Part shown: one piece after another, positions 1 to 5,592 of the stretch | How positions within the stretch are numbered: position 1 is the first letter of the stretch | Layout: each line of letters starts with the position of its first letter | Virus record (IMG/VR): IMGVR_UViG_3300042868_001426 | Span: 1-24,774 of that record | Source of the DNA: a virus | Reading direction: 5' to 3' (one strand) | Length of the DNA: 24,774 bases | Notes under the pieces: model-generated | What the model was told of the DNA's origin: nothing | Database searches by the model: none | What the model saw: only the letters and a program-made list of their open reading frames with translations | Program-made: the position numbers and the translations under genes

Positions 1-2
1 TT

Positions 3-155
3 ATCGCTTCATCTTATTGGCGCACCGTGCTTGCAGTTAACGACCCTGCTGCCGATGAGGTATTGGGAGTTGATGGCTACTACCGCACCCTTGCCAACGA
101 TGCTTGGGCAATGATTCCAACGCCCGTAGTGGTTGAGGAAGCAGCAGCCGAGTAA
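3..155 (+). CDS. C-terminal end of an unknown phage protein (5' partial)
   Basis: An open frame enters from the left edge and runs 50 codons to a TAA. The visible residues include SYWRTVLAVNDP and a tail ending PTPVVVEEAAAE. No catalytic motif is visible and I do not recognise the family. The stop is followed directly by the GTG of the next gene, so it belongs to the same transcription unit as the lysis genes. From its position it may be the end of a structural or host-range gene, but that is only inferred from context. Confidence 0.55.
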   Translation: MASSYWRTVLAVNDPAADEVLGVDGYYRTLANDAWAMIPTPVVVEEAAAE

Positions 156-290
156 GTGGAACACCTACAACAACGGCTTGATGCATTAAAGCAGCAAGAG
201 GCGAATCTACTAATGCAATTAGATGAGGTTCGTGTTTTGGTATCTGCATACGAGAACACCCTAAACAAAGATGACAAAGGAGAGTGCTGA
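156..290 (+). CDS. Small coiled-coil protein, 44 aa
   Basis: A GTG start follows the upstream TAA with no gap, and a purine-rich GAGGAAG lies 15 nt upstream. The product is rich in Q, L and E (VEHLQQRLDALKQQEANLL), a heptad-like pattern predicting one amphipathic helix or coiled coil. The 3' end overlaps the next gene by 20 nt. Function is unknown. The tight spacing within a lysis cluster supports a real gene despite its size; there is no signal peptide or membrane segment. Confidence 0.55.
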   Translation: MEHLQQRLDALKQQEANLLMQLDEVRVLVSAYENTLNKDDKGEC

Positions 291-441
291 TAGCGTAATC
301 ACGTCTTGGTCTTTAACGGGAGCAGGACTTCTCGTAAGCTACGCCCATCAAGCGTTGGGTTTAGCCGTACTTGTAACCTCACTTGCGTACACTCTTTGGA
401 AGTGGCGAAGGGACTACAAGAAGGACAAAGGTGCTAATTGA
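271..441 (+). CDS. Small membrane protein, putative holin (56 aa)
   Basis: ATG start inside the end of the previous gene. The protein has a short polar N-terminus, a hydrophobic stretch over roughly residues 14-25, a stronger one over residues 29-46 (ALGLAVLVTSLAYTLWKW), and a highly basic tail (KWRRDYKKDKGAN). Two short hydrophobic segments, a charged C-terminus and the position just ahead of an endolysin and spanin are the usual marks of a phage holin. Holins share little sequence, so the call rests on topology and context. It overlaps the next gene by 11 nt. It could instead be an antiholin partner of that gene. Confidence 0.6.
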   Translation: MTKESADSVITSWSLTGAGLLVSYAHQALGLAVLVTSLAYTLWKWRRDYKKDKGAN

Positions 442-631
442 GCGCATCTTCGGTAACCCGAAGACTACTCTACTTGGGCTGATTATTATCGGCCTTTGTT
501 TTGTTTTGGTGTTTTATGAGAAAGCAACGCTCACGGAGATGAGTGCGTTCATGGTAGGCGCATTTGCATTGATGTTCCTAAAAGACCCAAAAGATGGCGA
601 AGCAACAGGCGGTAAGCCAACGGATCAGTAA
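431..631 (+). CDS. Small two-TM membrane protein, putative holin or antiholin (66 aa)
   Basis: The chosen start is the GTG at 431, preceded by AGAAGGAC. An in-frame TTG at 383 would create a 59-nt overlap and is less likely. Residues about 14-29 (LGLIIIGLCFVLVFYE) form a clear transmembrane helix and residues about 34-47 (MSAFMVGAFALMFL) a second. The C-terminus (KDPKDGEATGGKPTDQ) is polar and presumably cytoplasmic. Together with the upstream membrane protein it forms a pair typical of holin/antiholin arrangements. Which of the two makes the lesion cannot be told from sequence. Confidence 0.65.
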   Translation: MLIERIFGNPKTTLLGLIIIGLCFVLVFYEKATLTEMSAFMVGAFALMFLKDPKDGEATGGKPTDQ

Positions 632-725
632 GAGCAAGAAGCGAGGCAAGCACTCCAAGAGTGCATCTGCCAACAAAGCGAGTAAGAACTACTCCAAGCC
701 CTACAAGTCACAGGGTCGCTCGTAA
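594..725 (+). CDS. Small highly basic Lys/Ser-rich protein (43 aa)
   Basis: ATG start within the end of the previous gene (38-nt overlap). The protein is dominated by K, S, R, Q and G, with SKSKKRGKHSKSASANKASK followed by NYSKPYKSQGRS. It has no acidic residue, so it should be strongly cationic and may bind nucleic acid or pack with DNA. From memory, short proteins with a similar RGKHSK...KxY..QGR pattern occur in Bacteroidota phages without assigned function. Reality is supported by the intact frame between lysis genes; function is not established. Confidence 0.55.
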   Translation: MAKQQAVSQRISKSKKRGKHSKSASANKASKNYSKPYKSQGRS

Positions 726-864
726 CAAATCTGCATGAATTTTGCACAAAACCCAAGCACTATGCAAAAAGCGAATAATTCTAATTCAAATGAGCATAAA
801 TTACGCAAAGTGTAAAGTCAAATGCGCATAATGTGTAAAACAGACAACTTTTGATATTAAAAAC

Positions 865-1290
865 GTGACCAAGAACTTTACCCTTGCAGAACTGACTGCT
901 ACCAAAACAGGGCTTCCTAATGCTTTACCCAAGCACTTGGAACCCAACCTCCGTGCGCTTGCAGAAAACGTCTTACAACCCACAAGAGATGCATTAGGTG
1001 CGGTGAAAGTAACAAGTGCATACCGCAGCCCTGCGGTGAATAGCAAAGTAGGGGGAGCAAAGACCTCGCAGCACACGCAAGCACAAGCTGCTGACCTTAA
1101 GTTTGATGGTGGCAACGAGGTCTTGTTTCATTGGATAAAGGACAATTTAGACTTTGACCAACTCATTTGGGAATTTGGCTCTGATACTGCGCCATCGTGG
1201 GTTCACGTTAGTTACTCAAGTAGCAAGAACCGAAAACAAATCCTAAAAGCAGTAAAGCACAATGGCAAAACTAAATACCTCCTCTTTTGA
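865..1290 (+). CDS. Peptidase M15-family endolysin
   Basis: A zinc D-Ala-D-Ala-type carboxypeptidase or L-alanyl-D-glutamate peptidase that would cleave the peptide stems of peptidoglycan at the end of infection. The 141-residue product carries the family hallmarks: YRSP at 53-56, SQHTQAQAAD at 68-77 giving ligands H70 and D77, and WVH with H114 as the third ligand. The length is normal for a single-domain M15A enzyme. No signal peptide is seen, so export depends on the holin. Translation starts at a GTG after a 139-nt A-rich gap that may hold a promoter I could not define. The stop overlaps the ATG of the spanin-like gene. Confidence 0.9.
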   Translation: MTKNFTLAELTATKTGLPNALPKHLEPNLRALAENVLQPTRDALGAVKVTSAYRSPAVNSKVGGAKTSQHTQAQAADLKFDGGNEVLFHWIKDNLDFDQLIWEFGSDTAPSWVHVSYSSSKNRKQILKAVKHNGKTKYLLF

Positions 1291-1709
1291 TGAATGGCTT
1301 AACAAACTTGAGGATGCCCCTCAACCGACTTGCAATGTGGACAATCCTGCTGACTGCGACTCTTGCGGTAGTTAGCAGTTGCGCTACTGTGAAACCCGTC
1401 CTGCAGAGTGTAGTTGTAAGGGACACGGTCATTGTCACCAAGACAAAGTATCTAACGGACACGTTGGAACTTTACAAGGACACGACAATCTACCAAGACA
1501 AGGTAAGGCTTCAGCTTCAGTACATAGACCGAAAGGTATTGGTTGAGGCTACGTGCTTGCCCGATACCATCCGAGTCACACAGACCAAGATTCTAACGAA
1601 GGAGCGCAAGCAGAGGGGATGGACTTTGGAAGGCGCAGCGGTTACGCTTGGGCTTATCCTTATCGCTGCGTACTTCATCAAGAAGTGGATAGACAAGCTC
1701 GTAGAGTAG
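1290..1709 (+). CDS. Putative unimolecular spanin (lipobox plus C-terminal TM)
   Basis: The start is the ATG sharing one base with the endolysin stop (TGATG). An in-frame TTG just upstream is possible. The N-terminus has basic residues, then a hydrophobic stretch MWTILLTATLAVVSSC ending in a lipobox-like VSSC with C31. The middle (residues about 35-105) is a polar, V/T/K-rich periplasmic segment. The last 29 residues hold a membrane segment (AAVTLGLILIAAYFI) and a basic tail. An outer-membrane lipoprotein signal plus an inner-membrane anchor in one chain is the architecture of u-spanins such as T1 gp11, which fuse the inner and outer membranes. The position after the endolysin agrees. The family assignment is inference from topology. 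Confidence 0.7.
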   Translation: MNGLTNLRMPLNRLAMWTILLTATLAVVSSCATVKPVLQSVVVRDTVIVTKTKYLTDTLELYKDTTIYQDKVRLQLQYIDRKVLVEATCLPDTIRVTQTKILTKERKQRGWTLEGAAVTLGLILIAAYFIKKWIDKLVE

Positions 1710-1775
1710 CTTTATTTGGTTTCTGCTGCACTTAAATACTAAAATGGTATAAGTGTATGCCTTGAGGTATTTGGA

Positions 1776-1810
1776 TGCGTTAGAACGCAACTTCTTTCTT
1801 TTTCTTTATT
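1776..1810 (+). terminator. Weak Rho-independent-like terminator after the lysis genes
   Basis: TGCGTT-AG-AACGCA forms a 5-6 bp stem with a very short loop, followed by a pyrimidine-rich, T-dominated tract from 1791. The stem is short and the T tract is interrupted by C, so efficiency is doubtful. Confidence 0.4.
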
Positions 1811-1945
1811 AAGTTTCTTTTTCTTTAAGTTGTTTGGTAAAGTTAAGAGTTGACCAACTACTAACTAAAGTCAAGTTAATAGTTGATTAAGTAGTTAAGT
1901 TAAGTAAGTTAACTATTCAACTTTGATAAAAAACAAAATAAAATT
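1795..1945. repeat. AT-rich intergenic region with direct and iteron-like repeats
   Basis: This is part of the longest gene-poor stretch in the window (1710-2034). TTTCTTTTTCTTTA occurs at 1795-1808 and again at 1814-1827. AAGTTAA then recurs at 1840-1846, 1873-1879, 1897-1903 and 1906-1912, with TAGTTAA at 1892-1898. A short inverted repeat AGTTG/CAACT lies near 1849-1860. Iterated short repeats in AT-rich DNA between lysis and replication genes could be an origin or a regulator binding region; neither is proven. Confidence 0.5.
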
Positions 1946-1973
1946 GACATACGCAAGTACTTATGCTAATTTG
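1944..1973 (+). promoter_or_regulatory. Likely promoter for the replication module
   Basis: TTGACA at 1944-1949 and TAATTTG at 1967-1973 are separated by 17 nt. The downstream box is one base short of the Bacteroidota TAnnTTTG element. It lies just upstream of the first replication gene and follows a gap with terminator-like structure. Confidence 0.5.
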
Positions 1974-2034
1974 TAATGATTCTAAATAATGAATGACCAC
2001 ATCTACATTTATTGGGATGATGTACCTTTGGCTA

Positions 2035-2304
2035 ATGACACCAAAGTACTACATCGGCAAGACGTTGAAGATAGAGGCGAAGGATGTGGTGATGGACTTC
2101 CAACCTGATAATTACAATCTTGGAACTGCCCTCACCTACCTAATGAGAGCAGGCAAGAAACCTCACAACCCTATCTGCGATGACATCCGCAAGGCTATCG
2201 CTCACCTACAATTTGAACTTGAACGCCAAGATGAGCAGCAAACCATTAGCGCAACAAGCGAAGGAAGCCAAACAACAACAGGAAAGTATGCAGTACTATA
2301 CTAA
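2035..2304 (+). CDS. DUF3310-family protein (T7 gp1.7-like)
   Basis: The core YIGKTLKIEAKDVVMDF, then NLGTALTYLMRAGKK and IRKAIAHLQFELE, follows the DUF3310 pattern (HY...IEpidvi...fnlGnAlKYiwRaGkK...DlkKAiwYL). The family includes T7 gp1.7, a nucleotide-metabolism protein; most members are uncharacterised. I prefer the ATG at 2035 because family members begin just before the P-x-Y/H-Y segment (MTPKYYIG). The ATG at 1993 is in frame and would add 14 hydrophobic residues. A third ATG at 1989 opens a different 39-codon frame that I do not trust. The C-terminal 25 residues are low complexity and overlap the next gene. Confidence 0.75.
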   Translation: MTPKYYIGKTLKIEAKDVVMDFQPDNYNLGTALTYLMRAGKKPHNPICDDIRKAIAHLQFELERQDEQQTISATSEGSQTTTGKYAVLY

Positions 2305-2488
2305 CCCTGCCAAACGCAGAAAGATTGACTTTATCCTTGAGGAGTGTGCTACGCTGATGGCTAACTGCGACTCCGATTACAACTCTCGCCAACAGGCGAA
2401 ATACAAAGAACAAGAGTTACTCGGTGAGATTGCCAAGATAGACCTGCACTTCGCCATCCAATGCGGCTATCTGATCCCCGATAATTGA
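2288..2488 (+). CDS. Hypothetical small protein in the replication operon
   Basis: The chosen ATG at 2288 has an AGGAAAG purine stretch immediately upstream and overlaps DUF3310 by only 17 nt. An in-frame ATG at 2231 would add a Q/K-rich 19-residue extension. The protein (66 aa from 2288) is helical and mixed-charge, with AKRRKIDFILEECATLMANC then KYKEQELLGEIAKIDLHFAI, and ends CGYLIPDN. I do not recognise the family. Its stop overlaps the TTG of the RusA gene, so the two are probably translationally coupled. Confidence 0.6.
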   Translation: MQYYTNPAKRRKIDFILEECATLMANCDSDYNSRQQAKYKEQELLGEIAKIDLHFAIQCGYLIPDN

Positions 2489-2844
2489 AAAGCTACAAGA
2501 TTGTGGTAGGCAAAGTGCCAAGCCTCAACGCCTTCTACGCATCCAAGCATTGGACTGCCCGTGTAAAGGCAAAGGAGTTGGTATCAAGGGAGGTGATGTC
2601 GCAGCTTGAGAAGTATGACCTGCAAGAGATAAAGGATGTCCACATCCATTGCAAGGTCAACTACCGATACGATATTGACAATGCAATTATGGCGGTGAAG
2701 TTTGCCCTTGACACATTTAAGACTTGGGGTGGCGTGAAGGATGATAGCCGAAAGTATGTGCATTCCTTAAAGTTGGTTCACGATACAACAATTCCCAAAG
2801 ACACGGCAGAAATTATTTTTAGTGGCGTGTTGGTCAATTCATAA
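2485..2844 (+). CDS. rusA: RusA-family Holliday junction resolvase
   Basis: A homodimeric endonuclease that resolves branched DNA during phage replication and packaging. The 119-residue product has the N-terminal PSLNAFYASKHWTAR segment, then YDIDNAIMAVKFALD with D63, D65 and N66, and VKDDSRK with D86-D87. These match the RusA acidic metal-binding residues and the conserved DxDN...K...D...DD spacing. Length matches the family (about 120 aa). Translation must begin at a TTG that overlaps the previous stop (TTGA). It is the last gene before a promoter and the first AAAACCAATC motif. Confidence 0.85.
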   Translation: MKSYKIVVGKVPSLNAFYASKHWTARVKAKELVSREVMSQLEKYDLQEIKDVHIHCKVNYRYDIDNAIMAVKFALDTFKTWGGVKDDSRKYVHSLKLVHDTTIPKDTAEIIFSGVLVNS

Positions 2845-2859
2845 TTAGTTGTATATTTG
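2830..2859 (+). promoter_or_regulatory. Bacteroidota-type promoter (TATATTTG)
   Basis: An exact TAnnTTTG element, TATATTTG, lies at 2852-2859 with TTG at 2830-2832, 19 nt upstream. It is followed 10 nt later by the first AAAACCAATC motif. It would drive the three-gene cassette 2883-3632. Confidence 0.7.
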
Positions 2860-2869
2860 GGTATAATTA

Positions 2870-2879
2870 AAAACCAATC
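2870..2879 (+). promoter_or_regulatory. AAAACCAATC start-proximal motif, copy 1
   Basis: Exact AAAACCAATC, 3 nt before ATG 2883. It is part of a longer segment (2866-2880) that is perfectly inverted at 3630-3644. Function unknown; see findings. Confidence 0.6.
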
Positions 2880-2882
2880 ATT

Positions 2883-3035
2883 ATGCAACATTTATCTACT
2901 GAACGCCTACTTGAGTTTTACAACACATGGTCTGCTAAACTTGAAACTGCTACTACCCGAACGGACAAGAAGAACGCTCTTGGTATGAAAGAAATGTTTA
3001 GGCAAACGCTTTCTAATCGTAACATCAATATGTAA
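2883..3035 (+). CDS. Small hypothetical protein (50 aa)
   Basis: ATG start 3 nt after an AAAACCAATC motif and downstream of an exact TAnnTTTG promoter. The product reads MQHLSTERLLEFYNTW, then a charged middle with TRTDKKNALGMKEMF, ending NRNINM. It is predicted mainly helical, with no cysteines and no membrane segment. Its TAA stop overlaps the second motif copy. Family and function are not recognised. The arrangement promoter-motif-gene-motif-gene supports it as a real gene. Confidence 0.65.
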   Translation: MQHLSTERLLEFYNTWSAKLETATTRTDKKNALGMKEMFRQTLSNRNINM

Positions 3036-3043
3036 AACCAATC
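3034..3043 (+). promoter_or_regulatory. AAAACCAATC start-proximal motif, copy 2
   Basis: Exact copy whose first two bases are the last two of the TAA stop of the previous gene. ATG 3048 follows after 4 nt. Confidence 0.6.
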
Positions 3044-3047
3044 AGTT

Positions 3048-3188
3048 ATGACTTTATCTTTTAGTTCAGACGTTTACACCGAGATGGTGCAAGTGCAACA
3101 AGCACAAATCCAAGCACTTCAAAACAAGATACAAGAGCTTCAAGCTCGTATTGATGTATTGGAGCAGCAATCAATTCTATTTATCTAA
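3048..3188 (+). CDS. Small coiled-coil protein (46 aa)
   Basis: ATG lies 4 nt after the second motif copy. Residues about 16-40 (QVQQAQIQALQNKIQELQAR then IDVLEQQ) form heptads with I/L at a and d positions, a strong coiled-coil signal, so the protein probably oligomerises or binds a partner coil. There is no catalytic motif. The stop overlaps the third motif copy. Its place between two motif-led genes, ahead of an ssDNA-binding-like protein, suggests an early or replication role, but no function can be assigned. Confidence 0.65.
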   Translation: MTLSFSSDVYTEMVQVQQAQIQALQNKIQELQARIDVLEQQSILFI

Positions 3189-3196
3189 AACCAATC
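3187..3196 (+). promoter_or_regulatory. AAAACCAATC start-proximal motif, copy 3
   Basis: Exact copy beginning in the preceding TAA stop codon; ATG 3201 follows after 4 nt. Confidence 0.6.
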
Positions 3197-3200
3197 TATT

Positions 3201-3632
3201 ATGTCAAAAATTATTTCAATCACCCCAACAGGCCAATGGCAAGATTTATTCAAGCTTGAGGTTCGCTTTGACAACGGAGACTTCGGTACTGCCTTTGCCA
3301 AATCACAGACCCCTCCCTATGCCGTAGGCGAAGACGTGGAGTACACCAAGAACGAGAAAGGCACGGTGAAAATCCAACGAGCCAATGCTTTTGGCGGTGG
3401 TGGAGGCTATAACCAATCAGCCCCATCTGCGCCTAAAAATAACGATGAGCGCTCACTTTCAATCATCCGACAGGTTGCTTTGAAGTCTGCGGTTGAGTAC
3501 GCTTGTGCTGCGCAACACGATGTCAACACCATCCTTGCCAACGCAGAGACCTTTAACGCTTGGATGACAGGACAGAGCGCAGCTCCTGCATCACACACCG
3601 AGCATTTCGCAAATCGCAACGACCCTTTCTGA
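3201..3632 (+). CDS. Putative OB-fold ssDNA-binding protein
   Basis: The N-terminal 60 residues are beta-rich (WQDLFKLEVRFDNGDFGTAF, then VGEDVEYTKNEKGTVKIQR), a pattern I associate with small OB-fold proteins of phages. A flexible GGGGGYNQSAPSAP linker follows at about residue 66, then a helical segment (RSLSIIRQVALKSAVEYA). The chain ends NRNDPF, reminiscent of the acidic D-x-P-F tip by which SSB proteins recruit partners. The gene is followed by an inverted motif and a strong terminator, so it closes its transcription unit, and it precedes the replicative ATPase. No enzyme motif is present. The ssDNA-binding call is inference from fold pattern, tail and context. Confidence 0.5.
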   Translation: MSKIISITPTGQWQDLFKLEVRFDNGDFGTAFAKSQTPPYAVGEDVEYTKNEKGTVKIQRANAFGGGGGYNQSAPSAPKNNDERSLSIIRQVALKSAVEYACAAQHDVNTILANAETFNAWMTGQSAAPASHTEHFANRNDPF

Positions 3633-3644
3633 TTGGTTTTTAAT
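3630..3644 (-). promoter_or_regulatory. Inverted copy of the AAAACCAATC motif at the cassette end
   Basis: GATTGGTTTT at 3631-3640 is the exact reverse complement of the motif. The flanks extend the match, so 3630-3644 is the perfect 15-nt reverse complement of 2866-2880. It overlaps the TGA stop of the upstream gene and precedes the terminator. Confidence 0.65.
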
Positions 3645-3660
3645 AGGTCGTTGTGTGAAG

Positions 3661-3683
3661 CCCCTCTACGGAGGGGTTTTTTT
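3661..3683 (+). terminator. Strong Rho-independent terminator
   Basis: CCCCTC-TACG-GAGGGG forms a perfect 6-bp GC-rich stem with a 4-nt loop, followed directly by seven T residues. It ends the 2883-3632 unit and separates it from the helicase gene. Confidence 0.92.
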
Positions 3684-3699
3684 ATGTCAACTATTTTGT

Positions 3700-3707
3700 T
3701 ATATTTG
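3700..3707 (+). promoter_or_regulatory. Bacteroidota-type promoter (TATATTTG)
   Basis: Exact TAnnTTTG element 17 nt after the terminator T tract and 17 nt before the helicase ATG. No clear TTG -33 box is seen; the T tract occupies that position. A shortened AACCAATC motif begins 2 nt downstream, so the motif would lie at or near the transcript 5' end. Confidence 0.65.
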
Positions 3708-3709
3708 CT

Positions 3710-3717
3710 AACCAATC
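3710..3717 (+). promoter_or_regulatory. Shortened AACCAATC motif, copy 4
   Basis: Eight of the ten motif bases, 7 nt before ATG 3725, directly downstream of a TATATTTG element. Confidence 0.5.
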
Positions 3718-3724
3718 AGAATCA

Positions 3725-4657
3725 ATGATACACCCCGACCTACTATCTAACGAATCTTCGTTACCATATCTTCAACGCGCCCTCAAGGGCAAGTACTACG
3801 ACACGGGCAAGCTCGGTGTTTATGAAGTAGATCAGTACCTACGACTTAAAGATGGCGAGTTTGTCGTAGTGGTCGGTCACGCCAACGTGGGTAAGACCCA
3901 CACGCTGCTTTATCTTATGCTTTTGCAGTCGTATAACTTCGGCAAGAAGTGGCTGATATATTCGGCAGAGAACGAAGTGCCAAGCCTCAAGCGTAAGCTC
4001 ATTGAGTTCTTGGTATGCAAACCTATTCAAGGGATTGATGAGGGCATGATGTTCCGCAAGTTGGACTTCATCAACGAGTACTTCCAATTTATTGACGGCA
4101 ACAGGCTATTTACCGCCTTTGAACTTCTTGAGGTGATGAACTCTATCAAGAACGAATGGAACTATACGGGTGCTTTGATAGACCCCTACAACTCCCTATC
4201 AACAGACCAAAAGAAATTAGGCAAGACAGGGATGCACGAATACCATTATGAGGTAGCATCTGCCCTTCGGGTATTTGCCCATCAGAACAACGTCACCACC
4301 ATAGTCAATGCTCACCCTGTAACCGAAGCGATGCGCAAGACATTCTACAAAGGCCACAAGTACGAGGGGATGGCTATGCCCCCAAACACATCAGACATTG
4401 AAGGTGGCGGTAAGTGGGGCAACAGATCAGACTGCGTAATCGTGATTCACCGATTCGCTGCACACGAAACCGATTGGATTTACACGCACATCCACGTTCG
4501 GAAGGTCAAGGAGATGGAATCGGGAGGGCGCATAACGCCCCTTGAAACTCCGCTTGTTTTGCAGAGTGTTTTAGGTAACGTAGGGTTTGTCATAAACGGG
4601 CGTAACTTGCTGCCAATTAAAATGGATGAAACGCCTGCTCCTGATGTACCCTTCTGA
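3725..4657 (+). CDS. DnaB-type RecA-fold ATPase, putative replicative helicase
   Basis: A 310-residue protein corresponding to the C-terminal ATPase half of DnaB/gp4-type helicases, without the DnaB N-terminal domain. Walker A is GHANVGKT (51-58), Walker B is LIDPYN with D153, a sensor-like NAHP sits at 195-198, and DIEGGGKWGNRSDCVIVIHR (224-243) resembles the DnaB segment ending in the D-x-V-I...HR strand. VRKVKEMESGG near 280 may carry the arginine finger. It would unwind the fork using ATP or act as a RadA/KaiC-like recombination ATPase. The chain ends PAPDVPF, like an SSB acidic tip, which is odd for a helicase. It has its own promoter and leads the coupled operon to 7339. Confidence 0.8.
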   Translation: MIHPDLLSNESSLPYLQRALKGKYYDTGKLGVYEVDQYLRLKDGEFVVVVGHANVGKTHTLLYLMLLQSYNFGKKWLIYSAENEVPSLKRKLIEFLVCKPIQGIDEGMMFRKLDFINEYFQFIDGNRLFTAFELLEVMNSIKNEWNYTGALIDPYNSLSTDQKKLGKTGMHEYHYEVASALRVFAHQNNVTTIVNAHPVTEAMRKTFYKGHKYEGMAMPPNTSDIEGGGKWGNRSDCVIVIHRFAAHETDWIYTHIHVRKVKEMESGGRITPLETPLVLQSVLGNVGFVINGRNLLPIKMDETPAPDVPF

Positions 4658-4955
4658 CGATAGCCACGACCTCTACATTCGGGAGAAGCAGTTGATGCTT
4701 GCGGGTACTGCGATGTGGTTGGCGCAGCAAGCAGCAGACAAAGCAAAAGGCCGCGAGGTACAAGATGACATTCTGCACCACGTTATGAGCTGCCACTACG
4801 CAGACCTACTTCTTCAGCAGTTCATTGACTACCGCCAATTCACCGAAGGCAAGATGAACGAGATGTACCTTGCCAACGCCAAGCTGCGAGTTGATAGCGA
4901 GCAGATGCACTACGAGATACAACGTCTGCAAGGGATAATAGAGGACAACCTATGA
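4626..4955 (+). CDS. Hypothetical helical protein with C-terminal coiled coil
   Basis: The start is either ATG 4626 (32-nt overlap with the ATPase gene) or ATG 4644 (14-nt overlap); I list the longer form. The product is alpha-helical, with LMLAGTAMWLAQQAADKAKG, HYADLLLQQFIDYRQF, and a C-terminal coil MHYEIQRLQGIIEDNL. It has no catalytic motif and no confident family. It sits in the helicase operon and its stop overlaps the next ATG (ATGA), so co-translation is expected. A replication accessory role is plausible from context only. Confidence 0.65.
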   Translation: MKRLLLMYPSDDSHDLYIREKQLMLAGTAMWLAQQAADKAKGREVQDDILHHVMSCHYADLLLQQFIDYRQFTEGKMNEMYLANAKLRVDSEQMHYEIQRLQGIIEDNL

Positions 4956-5179
4956 GGCAGATATTCTCCCCCTTTCAGAAGTACGAATGCTTTGCAGTAG
5001 ATGGAACAGACTACCTTGTGGTGGACTACACTATCGTACAAGACAAAGATGACAATTTAGTGGAATGGGCGAGTGAGATGAAGTTTAAGAGACTTTCAGA
5101 CCACAAGCACTTCACTATGCCGATAACTAAAATAATAACCAATTACAACGAGGGCAGAGCTAAACGCTGCAAATGCTAA
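4952..5179 (+). CDS. Hypothetical small protein (75 aa)
   Basis: ATG overlaps the previous TGA by the ATGA arrangement. The chain has a beta-rich first half (YECFAVDGTDYLVVDYTIV), a charged middle, and a basic cysteine-ending tail RAKRCKC. I do not recognise the family. The pattern of hydrophobic strands around a D-G turn suggests a small single-domain fold. It shares the TAATG junction with the DnaA-like gene that follows. Confidence 0.65.
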   Translation: MRQIFSPFQKYECFAVDGTDYLVVDYTIVQDKDDNLVEWASEMKFKRLSDHKHFTMPITKIITNYNEGRAKRCKC

Positions 5180-5592
5180 TGAGACCATTCGAACTACGTC
5201 AACTAAAAGTAAGTAAAGAGCAATACTTCGCCCGCTTGGGCTTTTCTGACAACGGCAGCCGTGCGCATAAAGAATCCACCGCAAGAGCAGCATTCGTATC
5301 AGCATTCCGAAACCACGCCACCCTGCACGAGTTGGGTGAGGCCATAGACAAAGACCATTCAAGCGTAGCCTATGCCGTAAGGATGCACAAAGACCGACTA
5401 ATCTACGGGGACTATCAGCACTACTACAAGGTAGCCTGCTGCGTTCTTGAAGAAAACCCGATGGCCTGTATTGACAAGCCTGACTTTGAGGCGATGGAGC
5501 AGGAACTAAATAAACTCAATGAAGTCGTTGCGGAGTTATCTAAATACAAGGAATTGTATCTAACTCTTAAACGCACATTCGATGAATTTTAA
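5179..5592 (+). CDS. DnaA domain IV-like DNA-binding protein
   Basis: Residues about 36-75 (RAAFVSAFRNHATLHELGEA, then IDKDHSSVAYAVRMHKDRL) match the DnaA C-terminal helix-turn-helix with its DHS-x-V signature (D59-H60-S61-S62-V63), the part of DnaA that reads DnaA boxes. The AAA+ domain is absent. A C-terminal helix from about residue 103 is coiled-coil-like. It could bind an origin, recruit host DnaA, or act as a regulator. The chosen ATG 5179 shares a base with the previous TAA; ATG 5173 is in frame and adds two residues. The gene sits between replication ATPase and sigma-factor genes. The domain call is good, the role inferred. Confidence 0.75.
   Translation: MRPFELRQLKVSKEQYFARLGFSDNGSRAHKESTARAAFVSAFRNHATLHELGEAIDKDHSSVAYAVRMHKDRLIYGDYQHYYKVACCVLEENPMACIDKPDFEAMEQELNKLNEVVAELSKYKELYLTLKRTFDEF

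Noticed and set aside
726-864. Possible promoter in the 139-nt A-rich gap before the endolysin gene
   Set aside because: No TAnnTTTG box and no convincing -33/-7 pair; only loosely similar GCATAA-type pieces, too weak to list as a feature.
1553-1735. 60-codon frame inside the spanin gene, considered as an embedded Rz1-type gene
   Set aside because: It has no lipobox or signal peptide, and the host gene already carries both membrane anchors.
1989-2108. 39-codon frame overlapping the start of the DUF3310 gene
   Set aside because: It overlaps a recognisable family in another frame, lacks a ribosome site and has no known pattern; kept only as a note on start ambiguity.
3413-3422. AACCAATCAG inside the 3201-3632 coding region
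   Set aside because: It encodes the Asn-Gln-Ser residues of the linker and has no start codon after it, so it is not counted as a motif copy.
3407-3715. Antisense frame of 102 codons across the ssDNA-binding-like gene and terminator
   Set aside because: It runs through a strong + strand terminator and promoter and has no antisense promoter or domain.
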